NCBI GenBank assembly: GCA_020161245.1
Contig: JAIUOK010000030.1
Span: forward strand, 1 to 57,620
Direction of reading: 5' to 3'
DNA from: Actinomycetota bacterium
Lineage (GTDB): Bacteria > Actinomycetota > Actinomycetes > S36-B12 > CAIYMF01
DNA: 57,620 nucleotides
Shown: positions 23,581 to 32,371 of the stretch, one piece after another
Layout of the letters: every line of letters begins with the position of its first letter
How positions within the stretch are numbered: position 1 is the first letter of the stretch
The notes under the pieces: model-generated
Told to the model about the DNA's origin: nothing
Seen by the model: only the letters and a program-made list of their open reading frames with translations
Databases searched by the model: none
Translations under genes and position numbers: made by a program

Positions 23581-23857
23581 GGTCGGATCCCCAGTCGTGG
23601 TGCGGGACGTCGAGCAGGCCGCCGTCCCGGGCGCTCCGGCGCGGACGACGTCGGCCGCGCGGTACGCCTGCAGCCTAGGCCGATGCCGTCCCGTCCCGTG
23701 AGCCGACGCCGAGGCAGTCCCCGACCGCCCGGCGCTTGTCCCCAGTACCTGGGTTTGGAGGCGCCTGAGGAGGGGTAGGGGAGCCGCGCCGCAGGGTGCC
23801 TGGACCCGCGGCCGTTGCAGCACGCGCAGCGGATCGAGCATGGGAGCAGGAGGTCGC

Positions 23858-24217
23858 GTGACTGGCGCCCCGCCGGAGGTGCGCGTCGACGTCGTCTCCC
23901 CCGACTCCCCCTTCTCCGTGCGCGGATCCGTCGTCGGCGACGTCCTGCACCTCGCGGTGGCCGGTGAGGCCGACTTCGCCAACACCAGCCCTGCGCGCAC
24001 GGCGTCGATCGGCGACGTGTTCCTCGCCAGCGGCGCCACGTCGATCACCCTGGACCTGTCCGGCGTCGCCTTCCTCGACTCAGGCGGCCTGTCGTGGCTG
24101 GTCCGGCTGCGGGCGCTGGCCTCGTCGAAGGGCGGCAGCGTCCGCGTGACCGCGTCGTCGGCCCGGGTCGAGCGCGTGCTGCGCATCAGCGGGGTGGCCC
24201 CGCTCTTCTCCGGCTGA
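23858..24217 (+). CDS. STAS-domain anti-anti-sigma factor-like protein
   Basis: 119 residues. The STAS fold is visible from VVGDVLHLAVAGEADFA to RISGVAPLF. The usual phosphorylatable Ser is in VAFLDSGGLSWLVRL. Such proteins release a sigma factor by binding an anti-sigma kinase. GTG at 23858 was chosen for the AGGAGG eight bases upstream, because an ATG at 23840 has no such site. No RsbW-type kinase is adjacent. The next gene on the strand is CheX-like. Confidence 0.87.
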   Translation: MTGAPPEVRVDVVSPDSPFSVRGSVVGDVLHLAVAGEADFANTSPARTASIGDVFLASGATSITLDLSGVAFLDSGGLSWLVRLRALASSKGGSVRVTASSARVERVLRISGVAPLFSG

Positions 24218-24406
24218 AGATCCTGCCCCTCCGATGAGGCTGAGCGGGCGCCTCCCCGGGGTGACCGGTCACGCCGGTCGCTAGTCGTGGGAACGGCTCA
24301 GATGCCTTCGTGCCAGACCGATCTGGGCCGCACTGGGCGTGGTGCGACCGCGCCCGGCGCGTCGTGGCGAGGGGCCACGGACGGGTCCGCACGGAGGCGA
24401 GGTCCT

Positions 24407-24892
24407 ATGGCGCTCATGCTCGGTGACGAGTCGTTGCGAGCTCTGGCCGACGACATGTGGGGCACGCTGCTGCCGTACGCGCCGGAGCCGGCCGACGACG
24501 TCGCCTTCCCGTACCTGACCATCGCCAGCCACATCGAGCTGATCGGCGCCTGGCACGGCTGCTGCCAGGTCGAGACCAGCGTCGACGGCGCCGCCGCCAT
24601 CGCCGGGGCGATGCTCGACCTGCCCTTCGCCGACGTGTCGCTCGCCGACCTCCAGGACGCCCTCGGCGAGGTCGTCAACATCCTCGGCGGCTCGGTGAAG
24701 TCGTGCGTCGACGGGCACACGGCACTGTCGCTTCCGGTCATCGGCCAGCCCGAGCGCCGGATCCGCTCGGTCGACGCGATGGTCCGCGTCTGCTCGACGT
24801 GGCAGGGCCACCCGATCGTCGTCACGCTCGAGGACGGGCGCGGCGCACCGATCCACGACAGCCCGCTGCCCGGCTCCGCGCGCGCCGCCTGA
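24407..24892 (+). CDS. CheX-like (CheC/CheX/FliY family) protein
   Basis: 161 residues. The block DALGEVVNILGGSVKSCVDG (about residues 83-102) matches the CheX consensus E-x2-N-x2-G helix that forms the phosphatase site in CheC/CheX proteins. Those proteins dephosphorylate CheY in chemotaxis. No other chemotaxis or flagellar gene is in the window, so it may serve another response regulator or be a structural relative. ATG at 24407 has GGAGG upstream. Confidence 0.72.
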   Translation: MALMLGDESLRALADDMWGTLLPYAPEPADDVAFPYLTIASHIELIGAWHGCCQVETSVDGAAAIAGAMLDLPFADVSLADLQDALGEVVNILGGSVKSCVDGHTALSLPVIGQPERRIRSVDAMVRVCSTWQGHPIVVTLEDGRGAPIHDSPLPGSARAA

Positions 24893-24994
24893 CCGGCCCT
24901 CACCTGAGGCTGCTGCTGGCCCCTGCGGCACCCCGCCCGGCATGATCGGGGCGGGGCGTCGGACGGCGCCGTGCGCCGAGGAGGGGAGGACGCC

Positions 24995-27004
24995 GTGGAG
25001 CTGCGCATCCCGCGGCTGTCGCAGGCCCGCCGGGCCGGGCTCCTCGCCGCCGTGTCGGTGTACCCGATCTCCCGCCTCGCCGGGACGCTGCGGCGGCCCG
25101 CCCTCGACCAGGCGGTCGTCTCCGGCGTCACCATGACGGTGGCGTACTACGCCGCCAGCACCTCGACGTCGGTGGCACGGCGGGTGGCGCAGTCCGAGCA
25201 GCACCCCGCCCGCGCGGGCCTCGGCGCGGCAGCGCTCGCCGCCGCCGGAGCGGTGGTCGCTGCCGGCGTCGCCCGGCACATGCGCCACCGCGCGACCGAG
25301 CTCGCTCGCGAGGGCAGCCGCCTCGACGTGGCGCCTGCCGCCGTGGGCTCCGGCGCCGAGATCGCCGTCGTCGGGCTCGGTGCCAGCTCGCTCGTCGCCC
25401 TCGCCGAGGGGCTGACCGCCAAGCTGCCCGAGGGGCTCAAGCCCGAGCACCCGCGCTCGGTCACGATCGGGATCACCGTCGCCGCGGCCGCGCTCGCCAC
25501 CGCAGCGCGCGACAACCGCGTCGCGGCGTACCTGACCATCGACCCCGACGACCCCGACGACGCCGCGCACTTCCTGCCCTACGAGAAGCTGCCCGTGGCG
25601 CTCGGCCGCTCGGTGGCCGTCGCGGGAGTCGCGATCGGCGTCCTGCTCGCCGAGAACAAGGGCGCCCTCGCCATCGCCCGGGGGGTGTCGCGGTCGGACG
25701 ACCCGGGCTGGCTGGCGCGGGCCACAGGGCATGCGGCCATCGGCACCGGCGTCGCGTTCGCCGCCCTCGGCGGGTTCGCCTTCTACTCGTCCCGGGTCGC
25801 GGTGCAGGAGCGCATCCTCGAGTCGGCCTACGCCGCCGTACCGTCCCGCACAGGCGTCAGCGGAGGGCTCGGCTCGCACTACGAGTTCGGCGACCTCGGC
25901 CGCGAGGGCCGTCGCTTCGTCTCGCAGGCCTACACCGCCGACGAGATCACCGGCGTCACCGGCTTGCCTGCGGTCGACCCCGTGCGGGCCTTCCTCCCGC
26001 TGCACGGGCTCACCGGCGATCCCGTGGCCGACGCCGACCAGCTCGTCGACGAGCTCGAGTCGCTCGGCGCCTTCGACAAGTCGGTGATCGTCCTCGCCGC
26101 GCCGACCGGCGACGGCTACGTGTCGTACGTGTTCGCCGAGTCCGTCGAGCTGCTCACAGGCGGCGACTGCGCGATCGCCGTCGTCCCGTACGCCGAGGTG
26201 CCCTCGGCCGTCGCGCTCCCGCGCCGCAAGCGCGCCGGTGTCGCTCACCGGTTCTACGCCCGAGCCGTCGCCGAGCGCGCCGTCATCCGCAACCCCTCGG
26301 CACGGTTGTTCGTCTTCGGCGAGTCGCTCGGGTCGATCGTGGGGCTCGACGCCTACGGCCCCGACGTCGTCAAGGAGATGACGTCGGTCGGCTACTCCGG
26401 CGGGCTGTTCCTCGGCGTCCCGATCCTGTCCACGACCGATCGCGCCATCCGGCCGCGCGACCCGCAGCACCTCGAGTCGCACGGCGTGCAGTACTGCTCC
26501 ACCCGCGAGCAGGCGCTGGCTGCGCGGCCCGGTTTCGTCGTCGTCACGCACCTCACCGATCCCACCGCCGTCGGCGACGCCTCCACCCTCGTGCGCCACA
26601 GCGTCGACTGGTTCAAGCGGCCCTTCGGCGCCCACGTGCCGGTGGTGTCCTTCCTGGCCAACCTCGCCGACGTGAAGAACGCGATGAACCTGCGGCCCGG
26701 CAACTTCGAGCCCTCGCCCGGCCACGACTACCGCTACGAGACCGCGGCCGCCGTCTCGCGCGCGTTCGACCTGCCCTTCGACCTCGAGGACGACGTCGAG
26801 AAGGCCCTGCGCGACCGGGAGCTCGCCTGGTCGGTGCGCCGCCTGCTGTCGCGCCAGATCGGCGATGCCCGCGAGGCCGTGAACTCCCGCCTGCAGGGCT
26901 GGGGCATCGACCCGTCGTCGCTGGCGACCCGCTTCGCCACCAAGGACGGCGAGGTGCCGGCGTGGCTGCAGGGCTTCGTCCCCGAGACCCAGGTCCACTC
27001 CTGA
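24995..27004 (+). CDS. Multi-pass membrane protein with alpha/beta-hydrolase domain (Abhydrolase_9 type)
   Basis: 669 residues. The N-terminal ~270 contain several hydrophobic helices (LLAAVSVYPISRLAG, AALAAAGAVVAAGVARHM, AVAGVAIGVLLAENK, GVAFAALGGFAFYSS). The rest is a soluble domain with the nucleophile elbow LFVFGESLGSIVGLDAYG. Actinobacterial proteins of this build are called alpha/beta-hydrolase or DUF-type membrane proteins and may act on lipids at the membrane, but the substrate is unknown. GTG at 24995 has GGAGGGGAGG upstream. It is monocistronic and is followed by an imperfect hairpin. Confidence 0.8.
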   Translation: MELRIPRLSQARRAGLLAAVSVYPISRLAGTLRRPALDQAVVSGVTMTVAYYAASTSTSVARRVAQSEQHPARAGLGAAALAAAGAVVAAGVARHMRHRATELAREGSRLDVAPAAVGSGAEIAVVGLGASSLVALAEGLTAKLPEGLKPEHPRSVTIGITVAAAALATAARDNRVAAYLTIDPDDPDDAAHFLPYEKLPVALGRSVAVAGVAIGVLLAENKGALAIARGVSRSDDPGWLARATGHAAIGTGVAFAALGGFAFYSSRVAVQERILESAYAAVPSRTGVSGGLGSHYEFGDLGREGRRFVSQAYTADEITGVTGLPAVDPVRAFLPLHGLTGDPVADADQLVDELESLGAFDKSVIVLAAPTGDGYVSYVFAESVELLTGGDCAIAVVPYAEVPSAVALPRRKRAGVAHRFYARAVAERAVIRNPSARLFVFGESLGSIVGLDAYGPDVVKEMTSVGYSGGLFLGVPILSTTDRAIRPRDPQHLESHGVQYCSTREQALAARPGFVVVTHLTDPTAVGDASTLVRHSVDWFKRPFGAHVPVVSFLANLADVKNAMNLRPGNFEPSPGHDYRYETAAAVSRAFDLPFDLEDDVEKALRDRELAWSVRRLLSRQIGDAREAVNSRLQGWGIDPSSLATRFATKDGEVPAWLQGFVPETQVHS

Positions 27005-27015
27005 CCCGGCCCCCC

Positions 27016-27076
27016 GCTGAGACTGATCGTCTGGGGGTTTCCGGAGCTGCTTGACCCCCACAGGACCAGCCTCAGC
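27016..27076 (+). terminator. Imperfect 23-bp hairpin after the membrane hydrolase gene
   Basis: The arms 27016-27038 and 27054-27076 pair with four mismatches around a 15-base loop, 12 bases past the stop. It lies between two same-strand genes and likely separates their transcripts. Confidence 0.65.
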
Positions 27077-27103
27077 AGCGAGCTGCGCGGCTAGATTCGC
27101 CGG

Positions 27104-28042
27104 GTGCTGAGGCTCCCCGACAGCTGGGTGTGGGATTGCTGGTTCGCCCACGACGGCGACCGCCACCACGTCTTCTACCTCCGCGCCTCGCGGGGCCTCG
27201 GGGACCCCGAGCGGCGCCACCGCTACCCCTTCGTCGGGCACGCGGTCAGCGACGACCTCGTGTCGTGGGAGGTGCTCCCCGACGCGCTCGCGGTGTCCGA
27301 CGAGCCGGCGTGGGACGACCGGACGACGTGGACGGGCAGCGTGGTCCGGCGCGACGACGGCGGCTGGCGGATGTTCTACACCGGCACCACCCGGGCCGAC
27401 GGCGGCGACATGCAGCGCATCGGGTGGGCCGATTCCGACGACCTCGTGACGTGGGTGAAGGGTCCGGCGTCGTCGGTGCTCGAGGCCGACGCGCGCTTCT
27501 ACGAGAAGCTCGACCGCGACGCGTGGTTCGACGAGGCGTGGCGCGACCCGTGGGTTTTCCGCGCCGACGACGGGCGCTGGCACATGTATGTGACCGCGCG
27601 CTCGGGCGACGGCGACGCGCTCGGCCGCGGCGTCGTCGGGCACTGCGTGTCCGACGATCTCGACGGGTGGGACATCCTCCCGCCGCTGACCTCGCCCGAG
27701 CAGGGTTTCGGGCAGACCGAGGTGACGCAGGTCGAGGTGGTCGACGGCGTCCCGACGCTGGTCTTCTGCTGCCTCGCCCCGCAGATGTCGGCCGACGCAG
27801 TGGTGCGGCACGGCGACGGCGGCATGTTCAGCGTGACCGGCCCGTCGGTGCTCGGCCCGTTCGACCTGCGCGATGCGCGGCGCTTCCCACACCCCTCGCT
27901 CTACGCCGCGCGGCTCGTGCAGCACGCGGGCGTGTGGCACCTCGTCGGCTTCCGCGGCGACGAGGACGGCGTCTTCGTCGGCGAGCTCGTCGACCCGATA
28001 CCCGTCACCAGCCGCCCAGCTCTCGGCCTCGTCCCCCGCTGA
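27104..28042 (+). CDS. Five-bladed beta-propeller glycosidase-like protein (GH32/GH43/GH68 relative)
   Basis: 312 residues with repeated W/D-rich blades. WVWDCWFAHDGDRHHVFYL at the N-terminus resembles the WxND-type nucleophile motif. WRDPWVFRADDGRWHMYVTA carries the RDP motif, and GQTEVTQVEVVDG could supply the acid/base Glu. Members of this clan hydrolyse or transfer fructosyl, arabinosyl or xylosyl units. There is no signal peptide, so a cytoplasmic sugar-processing role is implied. Substrate specificity cannot be told. GTG at 27104. It is convergent with the next gene. Confidence 0.75.
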   Translation: MLRLPDSWVWDCWFAHDGDRHHVFYLRASRGLGDPERRHRYPFVGHAVSDDLVSWEVLPDALAVSDEPAWDDRTTWTGSVVRRDDGGWRMFYTGTTRADGGDMQRIGWADSDDLVTWVKGPASSVLEADARFYEKLDRDAWFDEAWRDPWVFRADDGRWHMYVTARSGDGDALGRGVVGHCVSDDLDGWDILPPLTSPEQGFGQTEVTQVEVVDGVPTLVFCCLAPQMSADAVVRHGDGGMFSVTGPSVLGPFDLRDARRFPHPSLYAARLVQHAGVWHLVGFRGDEDGVFVGELVDPIPVTSRPALGLVPR

Positions 28043-28068
28043 CCCCCCTGCTCGCGGACGTCTGCGGG

Positions 28069-29112
28069 TCAGCGGCGGTCGCGGGGGAGGCCGACGGCGA
28101 GAACGCGTCCGTGCGGCTTCGCGCGCGTCACCGACGGGTCGACGTCGTGCCACCCGACCGCGACGGCCGGCGTCAGACCGTGCACGGGGTCGACGTCGTG
28201 GCGCTCGAGCAGCGCGGCGAGCTCGTCGCAGGCCTCGGCCACGGTGGCCTGGCGGTGCTCGTAGAGGAACGCGACCGTCTCGCGGTCGTCGTCGGTGTGG
28301 AACCGCATGTCGACGTCGGGCACGAGGTCGAGCGGCATGAGCCGGCGCACCAGGCCGAGCGCGTTCTCGAGGTGGGCGAGGGCGTGGCGGTCGACGGCGA
28401 GGTGCAGCACGGGCAGGCCGCGCTCGTTGCGGTCGAGCGACGCCCACGGGCGGTGCTGGCCGTTCTCGACGAGCGGAGCGGTGGTGACGGCGACCACCGG
28501 GGCCGACAGGTCCGAGCCGTCGCCCGGCTCCACGTGGCGCACGTGCAGCGGGTTGGAGCGGACGCAGACCGGCAGCCAGCCGCCGGTCCCGCCCACGAGC
28601 AGGTCGACGTCCCAGTCGCCCGGCACGTCGCCGCCCAGCGCTCGCCGGATGCCGACCGCCGCCGACGAGCCGTCGGACGCCGTCTCGCCGAGCTGTCCGC
28701 GGACGCCGTCGACCACGACGGCCTGGGCGGCGCCGGGGGACAGCGAGACGCGGGGGAGCACCGTGGCGGCCATGAGCCGGTCGAGCAGGGCGGCGTCGCC
28801 GTCCTCGATGTCGCGCTGCAGGGTCCACAGCAGCGGGTCGACACCCACCTGCACGCGGTGAGACGCCGCGGCCACCTCGGTGAGGGTGAGCCCGAGGCCG
28901 GCGTCCGGCGGGGTCCACCCGGGGCTGTCCTGCGCGGCCTCCTCGGCGAGGGTGCGCAGCACGGCCCACAGCGGCTGCCACCACGACGTGTGCCGGAAGA
29001 CCAGCTCGCCGGGCGCGCGCAGCTGCTCGCGCGTGACGGCGAGCGGCTCCGGCCGGTAGACGGCGACGGATCCCCCGAGGACGACGGGTCCGGTGCTGGT
29101 GCGCACGCTCAT
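28069..29112 (-). CDS. Conserved-looking protein of unknown function
   Basis: 347 residues starting MSVRTSTGPVVLGGSVAVY. The sequence is protein-like, with alternating hydrophobic and charged segments, a possible WWQPLWAVLRTLAEEA helix, many Asp/His in the C-terminal half and no membrane segment or signal peptide. I recognise no family. It stands alone between a glycosidase-like gene and a small hypothetical gene on the same strand, with a ~200-base gap upstream. Confidence 0.7.
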   Translation of the reverse strand: MSVRTSTGPVVLGGSVAVYRPEPLAVTREQLRAPGELVFRHTSWWQPLWAVLRTLAEEAAQDSPGWTPPDAGLGLTLTEVAAASHRVQVGVDPLLWTLQRDIEDGDAALLDRLMAATVLPRVSLSPGAAQAVVVDGVRGQLGETASDGSSAAVGIRRALGGDVPGDWDVDLLVGGTGGWLPVCVRSNPLHVRHVEPGDGSDLSAPVVAVTTAPLVENGQHRPWASLDRNERGLPVLHLAVDRHALAHLENALGLVRRLMPLDLVPDVDMRFHTDDDRETVAFLYEHRQATVAEACDELAALLERHDVDPVHGLTPAVAVGWHDVDPSVTRAKPHGRVLAVGLPRDRR

Positions 29113-29315
29113 GGCGACCTCCTGCGATCGGGCTCGTCACGATCGTCTCGGAGCCGGGCCCGCGCCGGAGGACAACCAGGGATAAGTGGTGAGCGCCATA
29201 GCAATACGGGCCCAGCCGCCACTGGTCACTCTGCGGAGAGCACCCGCGCTGCCGCTGGGCGCTCGGCCGCGTCGTGCCGATCCCGGCTGGGCAGATGTCC
29301 CAGCCGATCCGTCGA

Positions 29316-29585
29316 TCAGTCCCAGAAGGTCTCGACGACGGCGTCGACGTCGTCGGCGGGGCGGAGGTGCTCGGTGGCGACGTCCTCGTGCTGGGGGGAC
29401 ACGTGCGCGTAGATGCGCTCGAACGCCGCGAACGCCAGGTCGAAGCCGTCATCGGTGGCCATGAGGATGCGGCCGTCGCCGCTGCCGATGCCGGTGACCT
29501 CGTGCCAGCGGTGGGACGTGGGGTCGAAGACGGTGTCGCCGACCTCGAGCTCGGCGGGGAACAGCGTCACGACGTCCGTGCGCAT
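29316..29585 (-). CDS. Small acidic protein of unknown function
   Basis: 89 residues. It starts MRTDVVTLFPAELEVGDTVF at ATG 29585 and has an SH3-like strand pattern (VFDPTSHRWHEVTGIGSGDG). The end is acidic (ADDVDAVVETFWD). I recognise no family. The next gene to the right runs in the opposite direction from 29799. Confidence 0.65.
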   Translation of the reverse strand: MRTDVVTLFPAELEVGDTVFDPTSHRWHEVTGIGSGDGRILMATDDGFDLAFAAFERIYAHVSPQHEDVATEHLRPADDVDAVVETFWD

Positions 29586-29798
29586 GAGAGCGGTGCCTCG
29601 ATTCCGTCGGGACGGCGGCCGTTCTGGTCGGGTGGCGTCCCGTCGGGTCAAGCCTCCGCCCGTGCCGTGGCCGGTGGCGGTGCGGGGGTCGCGAACAGTG
29701 ACGCGCGGAACGCGCGCCGTTGCGGGGACGGGTCCGGCCCAGCGTCGCCGTCGCAGGGGACACGCCTGCGGATGCGGAGGCGGCGATCCGCCCCCACC

Positions 29799-30104
29799 AT
29801 GGCGCGCATGGTCCTGCTGATCGGCGGAGTGCTCGCGGTGTACGCGCTGCTGCTCATGCTCATGATCGCCATGACCCGCTACCTGCGCGACCATCCCGAG
29901 GACAACCTGCACGACACCGGCAGCTGGAGCGAGGGTCTCGAGCGCCGCAGCGACGCCGATCCCGTCGTCGTCGACAACCCGTCGCCCTCGCCGGCCCGCG
30001 CAGCCGCCCTGCCGTCGGCGGCGGACTTCGAGGTGCCCCTCGACGACATGCCGGCCGAGGTCGTGGCCGAGGCCGCCCGCCGCCTCCGCGCCCAGCAGGA
30101 CTGA
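29799..30104 (+). CDS. Small single-pass membrane protein
   Basis: 101 residues. One N-terminal transmembrane helix (MVLLIGGVLAVYALLLMLMI) is followed by a hydrophilic tail with a Pro/Ser/Ala-rich linker and a final amphipathic helix (PAEVVAEAARRLRAQQ). Its function is unknown. A second ATG at 29808 is a possible start. A very long hairpin follows six bases after its stop. Confidence 0.6.
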   Translation: MARMVLLIGGVLAVYALLLMLMIAMTRYLRDHPEDNLHDTGSWSEGLERRSDADPVVVDNPSPSPARAAALPSAADFEVPLDDMPAEVVAEAARRLRAQQD

Positions 30105-30109
30105 CCACC

Positions 30110-30181
30110 ATCCGCGAGTAACTGGCGTTGTCATCGGTTCCGACCCCCTGGAACCGATGACAACGCCAGTTACTCGTGGAT
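30110..30181. terminator. Exceptionally long perfect hairpin (32-bp arms)
   Basis: The arms 30110-30141 and 30150-30181 are complementary over 32 bases with one G-T wobble (30114/30177) and an 8-base loop. It is less GC-rich than its surroundings. It lies right after the small membrane protein and about 75 bases before the sigma-factor gene. It could be a terminator, but the stem is far longer than needed. Confidence 0.7.
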
Positions 30182-30255
30182 CTACGGGCCGGGCGCAACC
30201 TTCCGGCCTGCCGTTTCCGTGATCCTCTTCGAGGGCGCGCTGAGAGGGTGGGGAC

Positions 30256-30783
30256 GTGGGCAGGTCCGGCGAGGCCGACTTCCGCGGCTGGGTCGAGGGC
30301 AGGCGTACGGCGCTGCGCTCGACCGCGTTCCTGCTGTGCGGCGACTGGTACCTCGCCGACGACCTCGTGCAGGAGGCGTGCACCCGCGTCTACGCCGTGT
30401 GGGACCGGGTGTCGGCATCGGGCGCTCCGGACGCTTATGCGCGCCGGGTGCTGGTGAACCTCTACCTCGACCACCGGCGCCGGCCGTCGCGCCGCGAGCA
30501 GGTGGTCGAGCTGCTGCCCGACGAGGCCGCACCGCCAGTGGCCGACGCCGGCGCAGCGGGCGACGCCGTCGTCGACGCGCTCGCCACCCTGCCGCCGGGC
30601 CAGCGGGCGGTGATCGTCTTGCGGTTCTGGGAGGGGCTCACCCTCGAGGAGTCGGCCGCGGCGCTCGGGTCGAGCGTCGGCAACGTGAAGGCGCAGTCGA
30701 GCCGGGCCTACGCCGCGCTGCGGTCGGCGCTGGCCGACCGCGGCCTGCACGGGCTGGCCGAGACGGTGGAGGAGCGGGCATGA
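30256..30783 (+). CDS. SigE-family ECF RNA polymerase sigma factor
   Basis: 175 residues. Region 2 runs RTALRSTAFLLCGDWYLADD to LVQEACTRVYAVWDRV. Region 4 has LPPGQRAVIVLRFWEGLTLE and the helix-turn-helix SAAALGSSVGNVKAQSSRAY. This is the short SigE/SigM-like actinobacterial group that directs extracytoplasmic stress genes. GTG at 30256. It overlaps the next gene by four bases (ATGA), the standard layout for a sigma factor with its anti-sigma protein. Confidence 0.92.
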   Translation: MGRSGEADFRGWVEGRRTALRSTAFLLCGDWYLADDLVQEACTRVYAVWDRVSASGAPDAYARRVLVNLYLDHRRRPSRREQVVELLPDEAAPPVADAGAAGDAVVDALATLPPGQRAVIVLRFWEGLTLEESAAALGSSVGNVKAQSSRAYAALRSALADRGLHGLAETVEERA

Positions 30784-31889
30784 GCGAGAAGCAGGTGACG
30801 GAGCTGCTCGGTTCCGCCGTCGCGAGCCCCGGCCCGGACCGGCTCGACATCGACGCCATGGTCCGCGGCGGCGTGCAGCGACGTCGGCGCCGCATGCTCG
30901 CAACCCTGGCCGCGGTCGCTGCGGTGCTCGTGGTGGTCGGCGCCGTCGTGGTCACCGCACGACCGTCGGCCGATGTGCCACCTGCATCGGACGTGCTCCC
31001 GCTGCCGACGTCCACGTGGCGGCCCGGCGACGACGCCAGGGCCGCGCAGCTCGTGACGACGCTGCGCATCGAGGCGGACGGCTGCATCACCGCCGAGGAC
31101 GGATCGCCGCTGGTGTGGCCGGCCGGGTTCACGGCCGAGCGCTCGGGGTCGTCCGCGGTCATCAAGGACGACGGCGGCGACGTCGTCGCCGAGGTCGGGC
31201 AGGAGGTCGCTCTCGGAGGCGGCTACGGCAACGGCGCGGACGGGCAGTGCCTGTCGGGACGCGGCGAGCCCTACTACGTGGAGCAAGCGCCCCCGTACGC
31301 GACGGAGCAGCCGGCGCAGACCATCGCCGTCCCGGACCTCGCCGGCCTGCCCAAGGCGCAGGCGGTAGGCATGCTCGAGGAGCTCGGCCTCGAGGCGGGC
31401 TCGTTGACCGCCGCCGAGTCGACCGACGCCCAGCTGGACACCGTCGTGGCGCAGCAGCCCGCGGCCGGCAGCGTGGTCGCCGCCGGCTCGTCGATCGACC
31501 TCGCCGTCGGTCAGGGGGCGGGCACGTTCGAGGGTCTGCGCGGGACACCGCTCCCCGCGGGCACGACGTGCGACACGGTTCCCTCGACGCTGGAAGCAGT
31601 CTCGATAGAGCCGATCCCGGGCAACGCGGTCTCCGTCACCGTCTGCCCCGGGCCGGGCGAATCGCGCAGCCCGGTCGTCTCCGGGCCGCAGGACGTGCTG
31701 TCGATCCTCCCCGTGCTCGAGGCCCCGGACGAGGTCCTGGCGACGCCGGTCCCGTGCCCCGCATCGCCGGTGCGCCCGTGGACGGTGCTGGTCGAGACCG
31801 ACCGAGGCGTGTTCAGCGCCCATCTGCCCCGCCTCGGGTGCGGGCAGGTCCAGCCCAAGGTGGCCGACGCACTGGGTCTCGCGAGCTGA
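30780..31889 (+). CDS. Membrane protein with external PASTA domain, putative anti-sigma factor
   Basis: 369 residues. A short cytoplasmic head (~40 residues ending RRRRRM) precedes one transmembrane helix (LATLAAVAAVLVVVGAVVVT). The outside part contains one PASTA repeat: TIAVPDLAGLPKAQAVGMLE to AGSSIDLAVGQG, about residues 180-245. A further domain with several Cys follows. PASTA domains bind peptidoglycan fragments in PknB-type kinases and PBPs. Translational overlap with the sigma gene strongly suggests it anchors and inhibits that sigma factor and senses cell-wall state. The cytoplasmic head lacks an obvious zinc-binding HxxxCxxC motif, so the mode of binding is open. Confidence 0.78.
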   Translation: MSEKQVTELLGSAVASPGPDRLDIDAMVRGGVQRRRRRMLATLAAVAAVLVVVGAVVVTARPSADVPPASDVLPLPTSTWRPGDDARAAQLVTTLRIEADGCITAEDGSPLVWPAGFTAERSGSSAVIKDDGGDVVAEVGQEVALGGGYGNGADGQCLSGRGEPYYVEQAPPYATEQPAQTIAVPDLAGLPKAQAVGMLEELGLEAGSLTAAESTDAQLDTVVAQQPAAGSVVAAGSSIDLAVGQGAGTFEGLRGTPLPAGTTCDTVPSTLEAVSIEPIPGNAVSVTVCPGPGESRSPVVSGPQDVLSILPVLEAPDEVLATPVPCPASPVRPWTVLVETDRGVFSAHLPRLGCGQVQPKVADALGLAS

Positions 31890-31992
31890 TCGGTTGCGCT
31901 GCTCCGACCGGACGACGTCGTCACCCGTGGGAGCGGCCGGTCCACCCGGTCGGAGCCTCGTCCGGTGCGGCTGCGGCGTCGATAGGCCAGTC

Positions 31993-32253
31993 ATGTCCGG
32001 CACCCCCGGCGTCGCATGCCCCCTCTGCGGCGAGCCGACGTCCCCCTCGCCCCATGCGGGGCGCAGCACCGTGCTCGACTGCGCCAACCGCTGCCGCGTC
32101 CTGCGCCAGGCGGAGTGGGAGACCGCGCGCTACGACGAGCTGCTCGCCGAGATGCGGCGACTGTCCGACATGCCGCCGCCGGAGCCCGAGAAGGCGGAGC
32201 GGCCGAGCCCGTTCGCCCGGATGCTGCGTCGTTTCAGGGCCGTCGAGGGCTGA
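31993..32253 (+). CDS. Small putative zinc-binding protein
   Basis: 86 residues starting at ATG 31993. CPLCGEP near the N-terminus and CANRCRVLRQ about 20 residues later could form a four-Cys zinc site. The rest is a charged helix and a basic end (ARMLRRFRAVEG). Function unknown. Its stop is followed by two hairpins shared with the convergent peroxidase gene. Confidence 0.65.
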   Translation: MSGTPGVACPLCGEPTSPSPHAGRSTVLDCANRCRVLRQAEWETARYDELLAEMRRLSDMPPPEPEKAERPSPFARMLRRFRAVEG

Positions 32254-32283
32254 GGCCCGCGCACGCCCTGTCCTCGGACGCGC

Positions 32284-32364
32284 CGGAGCGCCGCAGCAGC
32301 AGCTGCGGCGCTCCGACTCCTGCTGGTGGTGGGGACGCCTGCGGGGCAGGCAGGTGTCCCCACC
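32284..32364. terminator. Two back-to-back hairpins between convergent genes
   Basis: Hairpin 1 is CGGAGCGCCGCAG at 32284-32296 paired with 32303-32315 (perfect 13 bp). Hairpin 2 is 32328-32342 paired with 32350-32364 (15 bp, one wobble). They serve as terminators for the plus-strand small protein and the minus-strand giant peroxidase. Confidence 0.8.
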
Positions 32365-32371
32365 GGGAGCG

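Noticed and set aside
23581..23857. BirA or BioQ operator, or riboswitch, before bioY
   Set aside because: No dyad matching known biotin operators could be found in this stretch, so no regulatory site is claimed.
24281..29452. Very long minus-strand open frame (over 1700 codons)
   Set aside because: It is the antisense shadow of several real genes with clear families (CheX-like, membrane hydrolase, glycosidase-like). Its translation is Arg/Gly/Pro-rich with no domain pattern.
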